Of a DNA stretch of 64,000 nt, positions 42,449 to 53,738 are shown piece after piece. Origin of the DNA: Pegea sp. RAD2-039 (taxonomy: Eukaryota; Chordata; Thaliacea; Salpida; Salpidae); NCBI GenBank assembly GCA_034620365.1, contig JAQGEQ010000170.1, positions 868,001 through 932,000 on the forward strand, read 5' to 3'. The translations under genes and the position numbers were made by a program. Below the pieces are notes generated by a model. The model was not told the DNA's origin, searched no databases, and was given only the letters and a program-made list of their open reading frames with translations. Every line of letters starts with the position of its first letter. The first letter of the stretch is position 1.

Positions 42449-42577
42449 ATGCTCAACTGTGTTTCATAATTTTCAATAAACTATTTTCATAACTATCTCT
42501 GTGTGATTGACAAGGCAATTAGCGGCGGAGATTTATTCAGAGAAATGGGTAAATCGCAACATTGACAAAAACAGTAG

Positions 42578-45500
42578 TTAGTTCTTGCGACGCGTGCTTC
42601 GTCGAGGCAGCAAGTCATCTACGAAACAAGAAATTCGATTAATAGAAGCCTTTGATGTCACAATCGCGTCCTCACCTGTCGTATTCTTTACGGTTGGTTT
42701 GCTCTTTTTTGTAAGAACTGTAAAACAAGAAGTTAGAAGTTGGAATTTGTTATCAAAACCATTTTTTACCTGATGTTGATTTTTTCTTTTCACCAACTCT
42801 TTTACGATTTTGCTTTTTTTCTGCCTCGTCCAACTGAACTACCTTCTTACTTGCCACCTTCATTCCACCATTTTTACTTGCTGCTTTTGCATTGACTACA
42901 TTCTGGGCGTTTACTGTCTTGGTGCGCAGACGCTTCTTCAACGGGGGCGTCTTGGTTTTCATGGAGCTCTTCTTGATAGCTTCCTCCTCTTCTATCTTTT
43001 TAGGAGTCTTATTAATAACTACATAACAATCAAGTGATTTCACTGCAGATGGTTTATCTGTGGTCTTAGCATTTTTTAAGCTTTTATCACCATTTTCTTG
43101 GACTTTCTTTTTTTTAGCTTTTTGGGGTTGAGCTTCCTCAGTTGTTGATTTAACCTTTTCTGGCTCGCTTTTAGCAATTCTGGATCTTGTACTTTTTGTT
43201 CCGGCTGCTTTTTTTGTAGTGGTCACTACTTTAGATGATTTCTTGAACTTTTTAGCTGGGGGTGAATCAAATAGTTCAGGTTGAAAATATTGATCAGGGT
43301 TCATGGGTATGTCTTGGTGATCATTCATCAATCTTTTTAAACCAAACTTGTTTTCAACAGGAGTACCTTTCACTTTTTCTTTTGGTGTTTGCATCAGTCT
43401 TTTCAAACCAAGCTTTTCTTCAACAGGAAGATTTTTCACTTTTTCTTTTGGTGTTTGCATCAGTCTTTTCAAACCAAGCTTTTCTTCAACAGGAAGATTT
43501 TTCACTTTTTCTTTTGGTGTTTGCATCAATCTTTTCAAACCAAGCTTTTCTTCAACAGGAAGATTTTTCACTTTTTCTTTTGGTGTTTGCATCAGTCTTT
43601 TCAAACCAAGTTTTTCTTCAACAGGAAGATTTTTCACTTTTTCCTTTGGTGTTTGCAACAATCTTTTAGTACCAAGCTTTTCTTCAACAGGAAGATTTTT
43701 CACTTTTTCTTTTGGTGTTTGCAACAATCTTTTAGTACCAAGCTTTTCTTCAACAGGAAGATTTTTCACTTTTTCTTTTGGTGTTTTCATCAATCTTTTC
43801 AAACCAAGCTTTTCTTCAACAGGAGTACCTTTCACTTTTTCTTTTGGTGTTTTCATCAATCTTTTCAAACCAAGTTTTTCTTCAACAGGAAGATTTTTCA
43901 CTTTTTCTTTTGGTGTTTGCAACGGTGCTTCACTTTTCAATTTACTTTTATTTGAAGCACACTTCTTTTTCTTTGATTTTTTTCCAACTTTTTTAGGTTG
44001 ATCACAATCAACAGCTTTTTCTTTGATGTCTCCCATACCAGTTGTTACTTTTTTTGACTTCCCTGTCATAGGTGTTTTCACAAATATCTTTTTGGAACTT
44101 ACAGGGGAAGAAAAGTTATCTGTTTGAGTTTCGTCTCCAGCAGATGAAAATCGAACATTAAGATGCTCATTTTTCGTTGCATTTGAAGCCTTTAATATAC
44201 TGCTACTTCTTTTTAACAAATTCTTCTTTGATTTGCTTACTGGAGTAACAAACAATTCATTTTTGGAAGCTTTTGTTTGGCTTTCAACATCATCACTGGA
44301 TGAGCATTTTTCTGAAGCAACAACGTTTGCAACATCTTTCACTGATTTTGGAGTTTCAAACAAAGGAAGACTTCTATCAAAGTTTTCCTCCTCCGAAACC
44401 ACTTCTTCAGCTTCAACTTGTTGCTGTGGCTTTGAAAGCTGAAAATTAAAAATTAAGATTTTAATTTCACTAGCAACTAGTTATTTACTTCACTTTGAAT
44501 TCTACTTCTGGACTTCTTGATGTAAATTGTAGCAGGCGAATTTACATGACTTTGTGCCTTTAACTTTTTAGGGGTCTTACTTTTTGGAATTTTTGATGTC
44601 ATTGTTGATAAAACTTTTGGTTTCTGAAAAACAAATTGAAAATTAAATAGTAAAAATTTTATTAAATAATTAAATTCAATACTTTGTGATTGATCAAATT
44701 CTCTTTGCACGCTTTCTTAGGAGTTTTTGCTTGTTTCAAAACATTACTCCAAGTTTTAGAGGATGTTTTATTTCTAAAAGTTAACGAATTGAGTTATTTG
44801 CAGTGCTTGGCTAATCACTTACACTTCCTTATCTGCCACTTTTTCTTTATTCTCAACTACTTTTTTCATAGGTGTTTTCTGAAGTTTCTTTGGCTAGAAT
44901 TTTTTAAAAATCATTATATCCATGGTCAGGTAAAATATAAGCTACATAAAAGGTAGAACACTTTTACAATCAAACATCTAATTTGAGAAGTTTTACCTTA
45001 AGCAGCAGGCTACTAACCTCACATTGCAGGGAAGTCTGATCATTCTGAGCTTGTATGCAAGCTGTAAAAAATATTTATAAAACTAATTACACTTTTTATT
45101 ATTCATAAAACTGATAGTTTTATCAAAAAATGATCATAAAGAAGATAAATACCAAGTGCCTGTGCAGGAACTCCATCTTTTGAATCAGGATATAAAAACC
45201 TAAAATTCAATAAACTTTTACTTAAACTCTCTACTTTTGAAACAACAAAATTGTAATTTGTAATTCAACATTAATGACAAACCTAAAACGTCTATCAATA
45301 ATTTCAATCAAATCTTTATCTTTTAACTGAATTTGTTCTTTAACTGGAACTCCATTTACCTTAGTTAAACAATTCTGGAAAAAAATTAAATAGTTATTAT
45401 AAAAATGTTTAAAAAAAATTATAATTATTGAATGCCAACATTTTGAACTTTGAAAAGCAAGTTTAGTATTATAAATAAATCAAAATTTACCTTGTCAAAA

Positions 45501-45909
45501 TTCATTAGGGTGGATATTCCTGCCTTATAAACAATTTTACAATGATTGTTCTCAACTTTAGGTAACTGGACTCTAATATCACACTCAGGGTCCCTAAAAA
45601 TATTAGCAAATTCAAACAATAAGGAACAATTTATGATAAGTTTAGAATAATTAAATAAACTTGGCATTAAAATAAGAATTTAACATAATTCAAATAAATA
45701 TAAAATCATTCATATGACAAACACAAAACTGTTAAGTATATATATAAAACATTAAATAAATTACTTTATAAGTTGTTGCAGTCATAAAGTTAATTGTTTT
45801 AAAGTTTAAGATCTTACCTCCCAAATGAACATGATGGTTGATTTAAAGGAAACTCTGAACCATCTATGCCACTTCTTTTAATAACAACTATACTCCCAAA
45901 AACACCCAT
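42578..45909 (-). CDS. MKI67: Ki-67-like FHA-domain protein
   Basis: Ten minus-strand exons join in frame: 45909-45818, 45593-45491, 45374-45283, 45199-45153, 45061-45018, 44893-44823, 44773-44683, 44623-44489, 44438-42770 and 42717-42578, about 827 residues. Residues 1 to about 100 are an FHA domain very like Ki-67: VVIKRSGIDGSEFPL, CSFGRDPECDIRVQLP, NNHCKIVY, VNGVPV, IEIIDRRFRF. Residues about 305-308 are SILK and 320-322 VRF, a PP1-docking-like pair. Residues about 400-597 are nine 22-residue repeats (TPKEKVKNLPVEEKLGLKRL type), echoing the TPK/GLKRLM wording of vertebrate Ki-67 repeats but much shorter. PELFD follows at about 611. The rest is Lys-rich and ends RRSTRRKN, suited to chromatin binding. 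Ki-67 coats mitotic chromosomes and recruits PP1. It is far shorter than the vertebrate protein (about 3,000). Converges on the upstream gene with 129 bp between stops. Confidence 0.85.
43323..43916 (-). repeat. 66-bp coding tandem repeat, 9 units
   Basis: Nine consecutive 66-bp units encode 22-residue repeats beginning TPKEKVK. Variants: NLP or GTP at positions 8-10, LKRLM or TKRLL at the end, and a last unit with VENKFGL. Adjacent units 5-8 encode the same peptide, suggesting recent homogenisation. Confidence 0.95.
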
Positions 45910-47267
45910 AACTATTCCTGCCTAAAAATAATCTTTTAACGAGTACAAATTTAGAAATTAAATCATGAAATTAAATAATTTTAGCACTATTACATCTATA
46001 ACTATAAAATCTATTAATTTTAATCAAATCATTAGATGAAGAAATAATCTATAACATGAATAAAAATTAGACAATTTTTATTATGGAAAAGATAATTATA
46101 AAAAATATAGAAATTAATTAAATAAAAGCCACAAAAAAATGCAGGATATACTAACAAAAATAAATCGTAATGCGCTTGATAAGTGAAATATCCTATTACT
46201 TGATTATAAAACAAATTTTAGATTAAAAAGAAAAAAACTGCGTATAATTAAATGTTTTATAAAAATTATCATATGTCTTTAAAGAAAGTATTTATTAAAT
46301 TATAGGGAGTTCTAGATTATCATTCCAAAAAGAAATGCTTGCAGTCGTCCGCTAAAATTCAAAGCCTAAACCAAAAGAAAATAATTTATGAAAACCATTT
46401 TAGTTCACTATCAACTAGAAAAGAGTGATATATAGTGTTAAGTTTTATAAGTGAATTAAATGAACAAATCATTGATTTTTTTAATAATAGAAAAATTTTT
46501 GTTGTCAAAACTTTTGCAACAAATAATTTCTATTGAAAATTATTTCATCATCGTTTTTAAATATGAATAATATTTAGAAAATCTAAAATAATGAAGAAAT
46601 AAACTTATTAATCGCCCTACTTCAATAATTAATTTTCTAATAAGCTTGTCATATAAGATTTTACCATACAAATCTAAATAAAGAAATTTATTAGTAACAT
46701 TGCAAAGTAAGGCTGTAGGCAATATAAAGCAAGGTTAAATTATAAATAATTAACGCAAAATAATTAAAATTTTCCAATTAAAGATCGTATGAAACTTTTG
46801 TAGAATAAAAAATTAAGTATCCTAAAGAACGGTTTTTGATAAGATCAAGTCTAAAAATAAAACTTTAAAATGAATAATAAGACTTTATAATAAATGAAAC
46901 TGTAATACATATCAATTCTAAGTAAAAAGATGATTTGAACAACCATAATCAAATAAAAAGGTCTTCTATTAGATAGAATTGGCTATTGTCCACAACTAAA
47001 ACAACTGCAATGATCTTTTCAATATTGATGATAAAATCGTTGTATTCTTTTATCTCTTCCATAGACATGATGAACATCACATAAGATTATCACATACTTT
47101 AACCTTGAGACAATTTTCATTGGGAAAAGTGAATCACAGATGCTTAGACAATTTTAAAAAATTCCAGATTGAAGCCACTTATATTTTAAAAAGCCATTTT
47201 ATGCATACAGATAGTTTGAAATCAATATAATCAAGAAACCATTTCTTCATCTTTTCATTTTTCCCAT
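45910..47267. other. AT-rich spacer
   Basis: Upstream region of the Ki-67-like gene; very AT-rich, no gene recognised. Confidence 0.5.
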
Positions 47268-47697
47268 CAGTCCTTCCCTCGAGTTATATCAACTCAGACG
47301 ACATACATTACATCTTAACAAGCCCATCCACCTGGTACGTTAATCAGAGCAATTTTTTCTCATACCGCACGATTAGTACTTGGAACCAGCTACCATCAGG
47401 CATTGTAAAGTCAGAATCACTCATGTTGTTCAAGCTGAACTTGAACCGTTTTAATATTGCCAACAATGCCATTTTTAAAGTGTGATTTTCCCCTTTTTTG
47501 TACTATTAACATTCTATGTAATTGTTCACTGTTGTATACTTTAAGGACTACTGAAATGCCATGTGTTACATCTTTTGCTTTCTGTATTTCTAACTTAATA
47601 GATGTTATTTTTGACAATGTGTGTTAGCGGGAGGGACTCTCTTCAAGCAGCCTCCTTCGCATTTATTGAAATAAATAAACAAATAAATAAATTCATA
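47268..47697 (+). mobile_element. CR1/L2-like LINE, 5'-truncated 3' end
   Basis: Closely follows the last part of ORF2 and the 3' end of the LINE at 30.8-35.1 kb: CTCGAGTTATATCAACTCAG, then the SYRTIS region, then GTGTTAGCGGGAGGGACTCT and an AAATAAATAAA-type tail. The coding part is frame-broken. It is more similar to the inverted fragment at 19.5 kb (both contain ATGCCATGTGTTACATCTTT or close to it) than to the long copy, suggesting a subfamily. Confidence 0.85.
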
Positions 47698-49371
47698 AAA
47701 CAATATAGTTCGGTTCAACACATCTGGATTTAACAAAATTTTGTTTTTGATACATTTTTGACACAAGTAAAAATCTGCTTAAAATCATAGCTCTCCTTAA
47801 GACTAATAATAACTTTCCCGAAACATACTACTTAATTTATGGAAATTTCTTTTATAACTAAAGTTTTAGCAACTACTCTTAAAAGTATCTTTAGTTACTA
47901 TTTAATGTTTAAAGAAACAGTATTATAAAAGGCAGTTAAAATGTTGTTTTTATTTCAACATGTTAAAGTTTTGACTAAATAAATTCTTTCGTGGTTGCTT
48001 AGAACAAATCTACAATCACCATTCATTGGTTATGCGGGAAACCACTGCAATAACCTAAAAAAATAAGTTTTGTAGGTGTCAAGAAAGATTAGAGTTCCCC
48101 TTTCACTCAGCAATTGCATCCCTGTGGAAAAGTGTGGCCCGATGTGACATTTGAGTATTGATTTTTCTAGTGACAAGACTATCTGTTGGAAGGACAATAG
48201 AGTAGGGCCACATCTTTATACTATTTTTTTTCTGTCGCCCCTTCTTAGTATAACGTTTGCATTTGCTTCTTCTTCTCTTACTTCAATACTTGAAGCACTG
48301 TCTATTTATAACTTTTTACAACTCTACAGATTATTAAAAAATATTTTTTGAAGTATTGTGAAATTTAATAGTAAAACTTATAATAATTTGCTTAGGAAAG
48401 ATGATGATGTTTTTTTCATCATAGCTTTTGGTTTTTAATTCAAAGTTCATTTACACTACGACTAAATTACACTACAGAACTACAAGGTGAGATTACTTTA
48501 TGTTTTAACATGCTAAATTAAACAGTTATTATTGAGTTTATTTCTACACCTTTTCTACAGTTAATAATGTAGTAGCCAAAAAATGTAATAAATTGCTGGT
48601 AGTAGGTTTTGTGATTTTAACTTAATAGTTTTGAAAAGGGGGTTTTATGTTTCTTGACTTTTCCAAAATTACAAATATTGGTGAATTCATATGTAAAGAG
48701 AAAACATTTTTTTTATCTACATTATAAATTTTTAACTGTTAATCAACTAATTATAAGATTTTTATCTCGTTTTTTTAATAGCATTTTAATAAATTTGCTT
48801 TCTTGTTTTAAGCTTATAGTCATTCACTTATTGTGTTTTTACATTATTTAAAGTTAATAGATTCACAATGAACAGTTTTAGTAAATTTATAATATAGTTG
48901 TTTTTGGCTTTATGATATTTAATATTTCTATTGACTCAAATTAAAATGTCATTTTTTTTCTAAATTGCAACAAATTATTACTTTAATTAAGTGATTAACT
49001 TTAAACTAAATTATGAAAAATTTTAAACTAATTGAATATATGATTGATTTTGATACATCCTGTAATATTTGCTTTTTTTTATAATAAAGTTAAAGTAACT
49101 TTATATTTAATATAATTAAATTTAAACTCATTTTAGCATTTATATTTAAATTATGATAAAGTTTTTCTCAAATATAACTCATAAATATAAGTTTGTTGAT
49201 TAATCATAAAGAGCATTAAGTAGTTAAAAGCTCATCTCCCAAATATATCTTCTAAAAGTCTTTTAATATCTTTGTCCAGCATAGTAACATGTTAACTCTA
49301 TTATTTTATCTTTATCAAAATATTATTTATATTTTATCATAAGAACTTTACTCTTTGTTTCAGCTTTTTTC
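47698..49371. other. AT-rich spacer
   Basis: No gene recognised. A slightly less AT-rich patch at about 48.0-48.3 kb contains only short open frames. Confidence 0.5.
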
Positions 49372-50367
49372 ATGATGTTTCAATTAAAGAATTGTTTAGT
49401 TTCAAGAAATGTATATTCAGGTGAGGTTAGCAATAACCACAATTTGAATTGATTTTTTTTTTACAAATAGCTAAACAGCTGATCTTCAAATGTCAAATAC
49501 ATCAAAGTGAGTTTTTTTCCAACTCTCATAAAACTCAAGATGAAATTTCAAAACCTTTAACTGAAAATCAGAAGATAATTCCAATGGCAAATTACATCAA
49601 CAAAAACCCGAGAAATCTTGAACGCCTCAACATAGCAAGAGTAGATAGAGGTTGGGGTGAAGGAAGGGAAAGCTGCCCTGCTGCCAACTTTCCATCAAGA
49701 GCTTTCTATCATAGGTAGCTACTATTTGTACAGCAATTTATCTAATTGTTTTCATTTGAAGAGTACACATGGAAAAAACTGGAAAATATGTGTTGTTATA
49801 TCTGCAACATTACACTGGAGAAATTATTTTGGAAGCATCTACAAGAGAATTGTAAGTTCTTATATAACAGAAAACATTTGTTTGAAAACTTCTTTTTATT
49901 GAACCATGCTTGGGTTTGCACTATTAAACAGCTTTTATCTGTTCTTTCAAATAAATTTTTCTCAACTATATTTCACTTCTCTTAGTCTTCTAAAACATTT
50001 CACTTGCTTATAAAATAACTTAAACTGAAATACTCAAGTTTTAATGATTGCAAATATTTCAAATCTGTAACATCTTAAATTTATTATCAGCTTAATTCGA
50101 AAGCATCTCTACTCCGGAAATGACGTGGCCGCGTGTAGTAACGTCGCGCGAGTCTTAGCTGAAAGATGCTTACGTGCCGGAATATTTTGTGTTCATTGGC
50201 CTGAAGAAAAGAAATCTTCAGAGTCAGTTCGTGTCGCTCGCGAAGCTATGATCGGATGCGGAATGACTTTGACAGAAGCAACCCAAAGAGAATTTCATTA
50301 CAGAAAGCCTCATTGGATCAAGAAAGGCCCCACACCTTTTCATGTTGATAATATCAAAGAATTATGA
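49372..50367 (+). CDS. MRPL18: Mitochondrial large-subunit ribosomal protein uL18m
   Basis: Four exons join in frame: 49372-49420, 49471-49714, 49762-49851 and 50091-50367, giving 219 residues. The N-terminus (FQLKNCLVSRNVYSAKQLIF) is basic and poor in acids, suiting a mitochondrial import signal. The core matches uL18m: NRNP-like NKNPRNLERLNIARVDRGW, HMEKTGKYVLLYLQ, GEIILEASTRE, IRKHLYSGNDVAACSNVARV, LAERCLRAGI, ending with a MRPL18-like tail. It binds 5S-type RNA or tRNA at the central protuberance of the mitoribosome in other animals. Length is near the mammalian 180. Introns are 50, 47 and 239 nt. The start is the first of two adjacent ATGs, 8 nt after an acceptor-like CAG. Confidence 0.88.
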
Positions 50368-53052
50368 TGAGGTTGTCATGTTAGATTGAAATTATGATAT
50401 TGATTAAATTTAAAGTTAAAACTGAAGCTTATTCTACGAATGAAGCAAAGCTTTATGTTAATTGAGTTATTTTTGAAATATTAAAACGTAAGGGGACGAT
50501 GGAACCATAGGGCGGACTTTAGTGTCCAGTTTTTCTTTTAGTGAATATCGAGAGTATGAACTGCTTATAAAAACGTGTAAGTAGATAGATTTCAGTGATA
50601 GCAGAAATATAACTTCGGATATAACTGATTTATTCTTGAAACTAGTTGTTTAGAAATAAAAGATTCATAGTCATGTAAACTACGGATGTTACGTCAGTCA
50701 GCTGTTGCCTGTCATCAAAATAAAAGATGTCTTTCTTTCCTATTAGAATACATTTTGTTTCTGGAATAAGATCATAGAATTTTTAAAGACAACTAGCAGA
50801 ACTTAACCCTCTCTTACTTGTGATAATTACCAGGTAACTGAAATTAGTGTTAGCAACATTTTAGAATTGAATGAAAGCACACAACGTAAAAAAATTTTTA
50901 CATATCTCCAAGTATGCCATGATTTTCTTTATAGAAACAGATAAATATTCTGTATCTATAAATTCCTTAGAAATATTCTTAAAAGACACAGAATAGGAGA
51001 AACTGGGTAGTTTGGTCTTTCAGATAAATATTCAATTCGTTCTGTTACTCTAACATTACTTTGTTGAAGTTGTTTGGCTTTAAGTTAAGATATAAATATT
51101 ATCTATATAATCAAATCTAGTCGCTTTTTTATAGAAACTCATTTATTAAAGTAACGCTGTGTGCTACTAGGTACCCGGTCTTAACTATATCATTGAATTT
51201 TTTAGTATTTTGGTCATTTCATCATTTATTTACAAAAAAAAGATAAGATAGACGACATAATTAATATTTTTCATATATATCTCATTTAAAGAATTTAAAT
51301 TATTGCTTTGAAGCAATCCTATTTTAAACATTAAGTCAAACGTAAATAAGAAAAACTTTCAAAAGAAATCTTAAAAGTAATAGACATACAAATTACATGA
51401 ATCAAGTATAATTGTACCTAAATGCAAACCCAGTGCGATCAAAAATAATAATCTAATTTCTTATTATTACAAAATCATACCAGTTAAAAAATTTAGCTTG
51501 AGAACAATTCTATCAAAAGATCTTTAGATAAAATAATTTTTTAACTGTATAAATATTAACAGCATAACTATGAGCAATCAAAAACATATTTAAATTGATA
51601 TATAGTGTTTTAACGAACAGAGTTGAGGATCAAAATATTTTTATTACTACTTTTTGTATACGATAATAAATAAAATTATTTGGTTAACAAATCATTTAAA
51701 ATAAATTTGATATATATCTCACAAAATAGTTGGATTTTTTACTGATTTACAGGTGAACCTTCAATTATTGTTTGATTTAAAAATTGGTAATATATTTAAA
51801 GTTATTGACATTTATCTTGTTAATACTTGTTGAGTACGAATAGATTTATTAGAGGCTCATGTCATTTTTGTACAAACTAATAAATCTAGTTTTGTGTATT
51901 TGTTGACTTAAATGCTTTAGAGAGTCAATTTTTAAAAAAGTAATAAATTCATTTTGTTAGTTTATATTTTTCAACTAAAGGTTGTCAAAAATAAAATCTG
52001 CTAAACGTGAAACAATGTTCCAATAGCTATAACTCTATCGTTTAGCTTGTTGCTTCCACAGATTTTCACTATTTTATATATTCTATTAATAGTAATACAT
52101 TTAATATCTATTAAATTTACTCAATTTACGCGCACAACAAACAACTAAAACTAAATGACTTTTATTATTTAGATCTATTTATGTACTTTTTTGTAAAGCT
52201 TAAGCTTGAAGTTATGAATGAAAGTTCCATAAAATATTCATATAAACAAACGTTAAAGTAGGCATAAACAGAATAAACTATCTAAAAAACAGATCAAATA
52301 TTTTAAAACTAAAATAAAGTTAACTTATAAAAACCTTCTTATCACAATAATCTAAAAAACTAAAATTATATTTTTGTATGTAGCTAAAAAATCCTTTTTA
52401 GTTGTATTGATTACTTACACCACAATTTTGAGCTATTAACTAATTCTAAAAGAATCCTTTAGAATTGGTTAAATAATCACTTTAAAAAAACCTCAAGTGA
52501 TATTTTTAAGTAAAATTTTACTAGCTTAAAAATATCAAATCTTTTATATTTCTATTACATCTAATTTATTTGCCATGGGTTTTTTAACCTTAGCATTAAT
52601 CAATTTGTCTAATAATATCAGAAATCTTGACCTACAAGCCTATTAAAAAGTACTTTTATATGAAAAGAATAATTATTGTATTATATTCTGTAAAGTTTTT
52701 TGAATTACAATTATCATTGTTTTTTAAACGTGGACCAATAAAAAAGAACAATTTCCAATCTTATGCTTTTCGTGATATTATCTTCTATGCTTAAAATAAA
52801 TGCATTGGATAATTTTTTCTGATTATAATGGTATCAGATTGTGGTAAATAACGACAAATAAATAGCTGCAATTTCTACGAACTTTGAATTATAGTGTCAC
52901 CCATATGAATTTAATACTAGCGATAAATTATCCAATTTTATTTTAATATTTGATTAAATATTAAAGTTTAATTAAAACAGTTTAAACTCAAGAAAAAAGC
53001 GCCACCTGTTGAAATTTGTATTGTGATGACTAGCTAACCCGGTCGTTATCAG
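50368..53052. other. AT-rich spacer
   Basis: 3' flank of MRPL18 and about 2.6 kb of AT-rich DNA with no recognisable gene. Confidence 0.5.
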
Positions 53053-53071
53053 CCAATCACAGTTAGCCACC
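53053..53071 (+). promoter_or_regulatory. ERSE-like element upstream of PDIA3
   Basis: CCAAT, nine bases, then CCACC (CCAATCACAGTTAGCCACC). The mammalian ER stress response element is CCAAT-N9-CCACG, so spacing is exact and one base differs. It lies about 670 bp before the PDIA3 start codon, with a probable 5' untranslated intron between, ending at the acceptor CAG at 53714. ER chaperone genes such as PDIA3 are ATF6/NF-Y targets through this element in vertebrates. Function here is inferred. Confidence 0.5.
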
Positions 53072-53738
53072 CAATGCAAATCTTATGTTTAGGAAATTAA
53101 CTGATATTTGGTATAAACGAAGTGTTGTTGTTCATCCAGCTCCATTTGTTCATATATATGTTGTGATGCAGATTGATTTTTAGCGAAATCTTTCTACTAT
53201 CCGATGATTTTAAAACTAAATTTTTAATTTGATGTATTTACTTTCAGTTTAGATAAAAAATAATTTTTTATTTATAATTTTTTGTTTTCTTTGCTTATTG
53301 TTGGTTAATTTATCTTAAAATTTTATTTTTATGGTCACCACTTATTTGATTATCATCATTATTATTAAATAATGTTTTTGTGAACAACTGTTTTTTTGCA
53401 CTTGACTATTTTAAATCTAACTCTCAGGTTTTATCTAATTTAAGTTTGAAGTTGAAACTTTTTTATAACTATTTAATATGCTTTTAATTTATATTTTTCA
53501 TTATAATTTTAGATGATTTGAAAGCTTGTGAATAGTTTTAAACATTAACATTATTGTTAAAAAAAGAAAAATGTGAAAATATTTTGATATAAATTTTTGA
53601 TTCGTGTATACATACTTTTTATTTTTTTATTTTAATTATGTTTTAACCAAACTTGAATAAAAAAGATATAAAATTAAATATAATAATAAATGTTTTTGTA
53701 TTTTTAAATAACAGAAGATAAAAGTAATACTAAATAAA

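Noticed and set aside
43262-44001. Plus-strand Phe-rich open frames opposite the Ki-67-like repeats
   Set aside because: Antisense shadows of the 66-bp coding repeat; the minus frame joins the FHA exons in phase.
49746-49985. Open frame reading through the third MRPL18 exon in another frame
   Set aside because: The frame giving HMEKTGKYVLLYLQ and EASTRE joins both neighbours in phase and matches uL18m; the longer frame does not.
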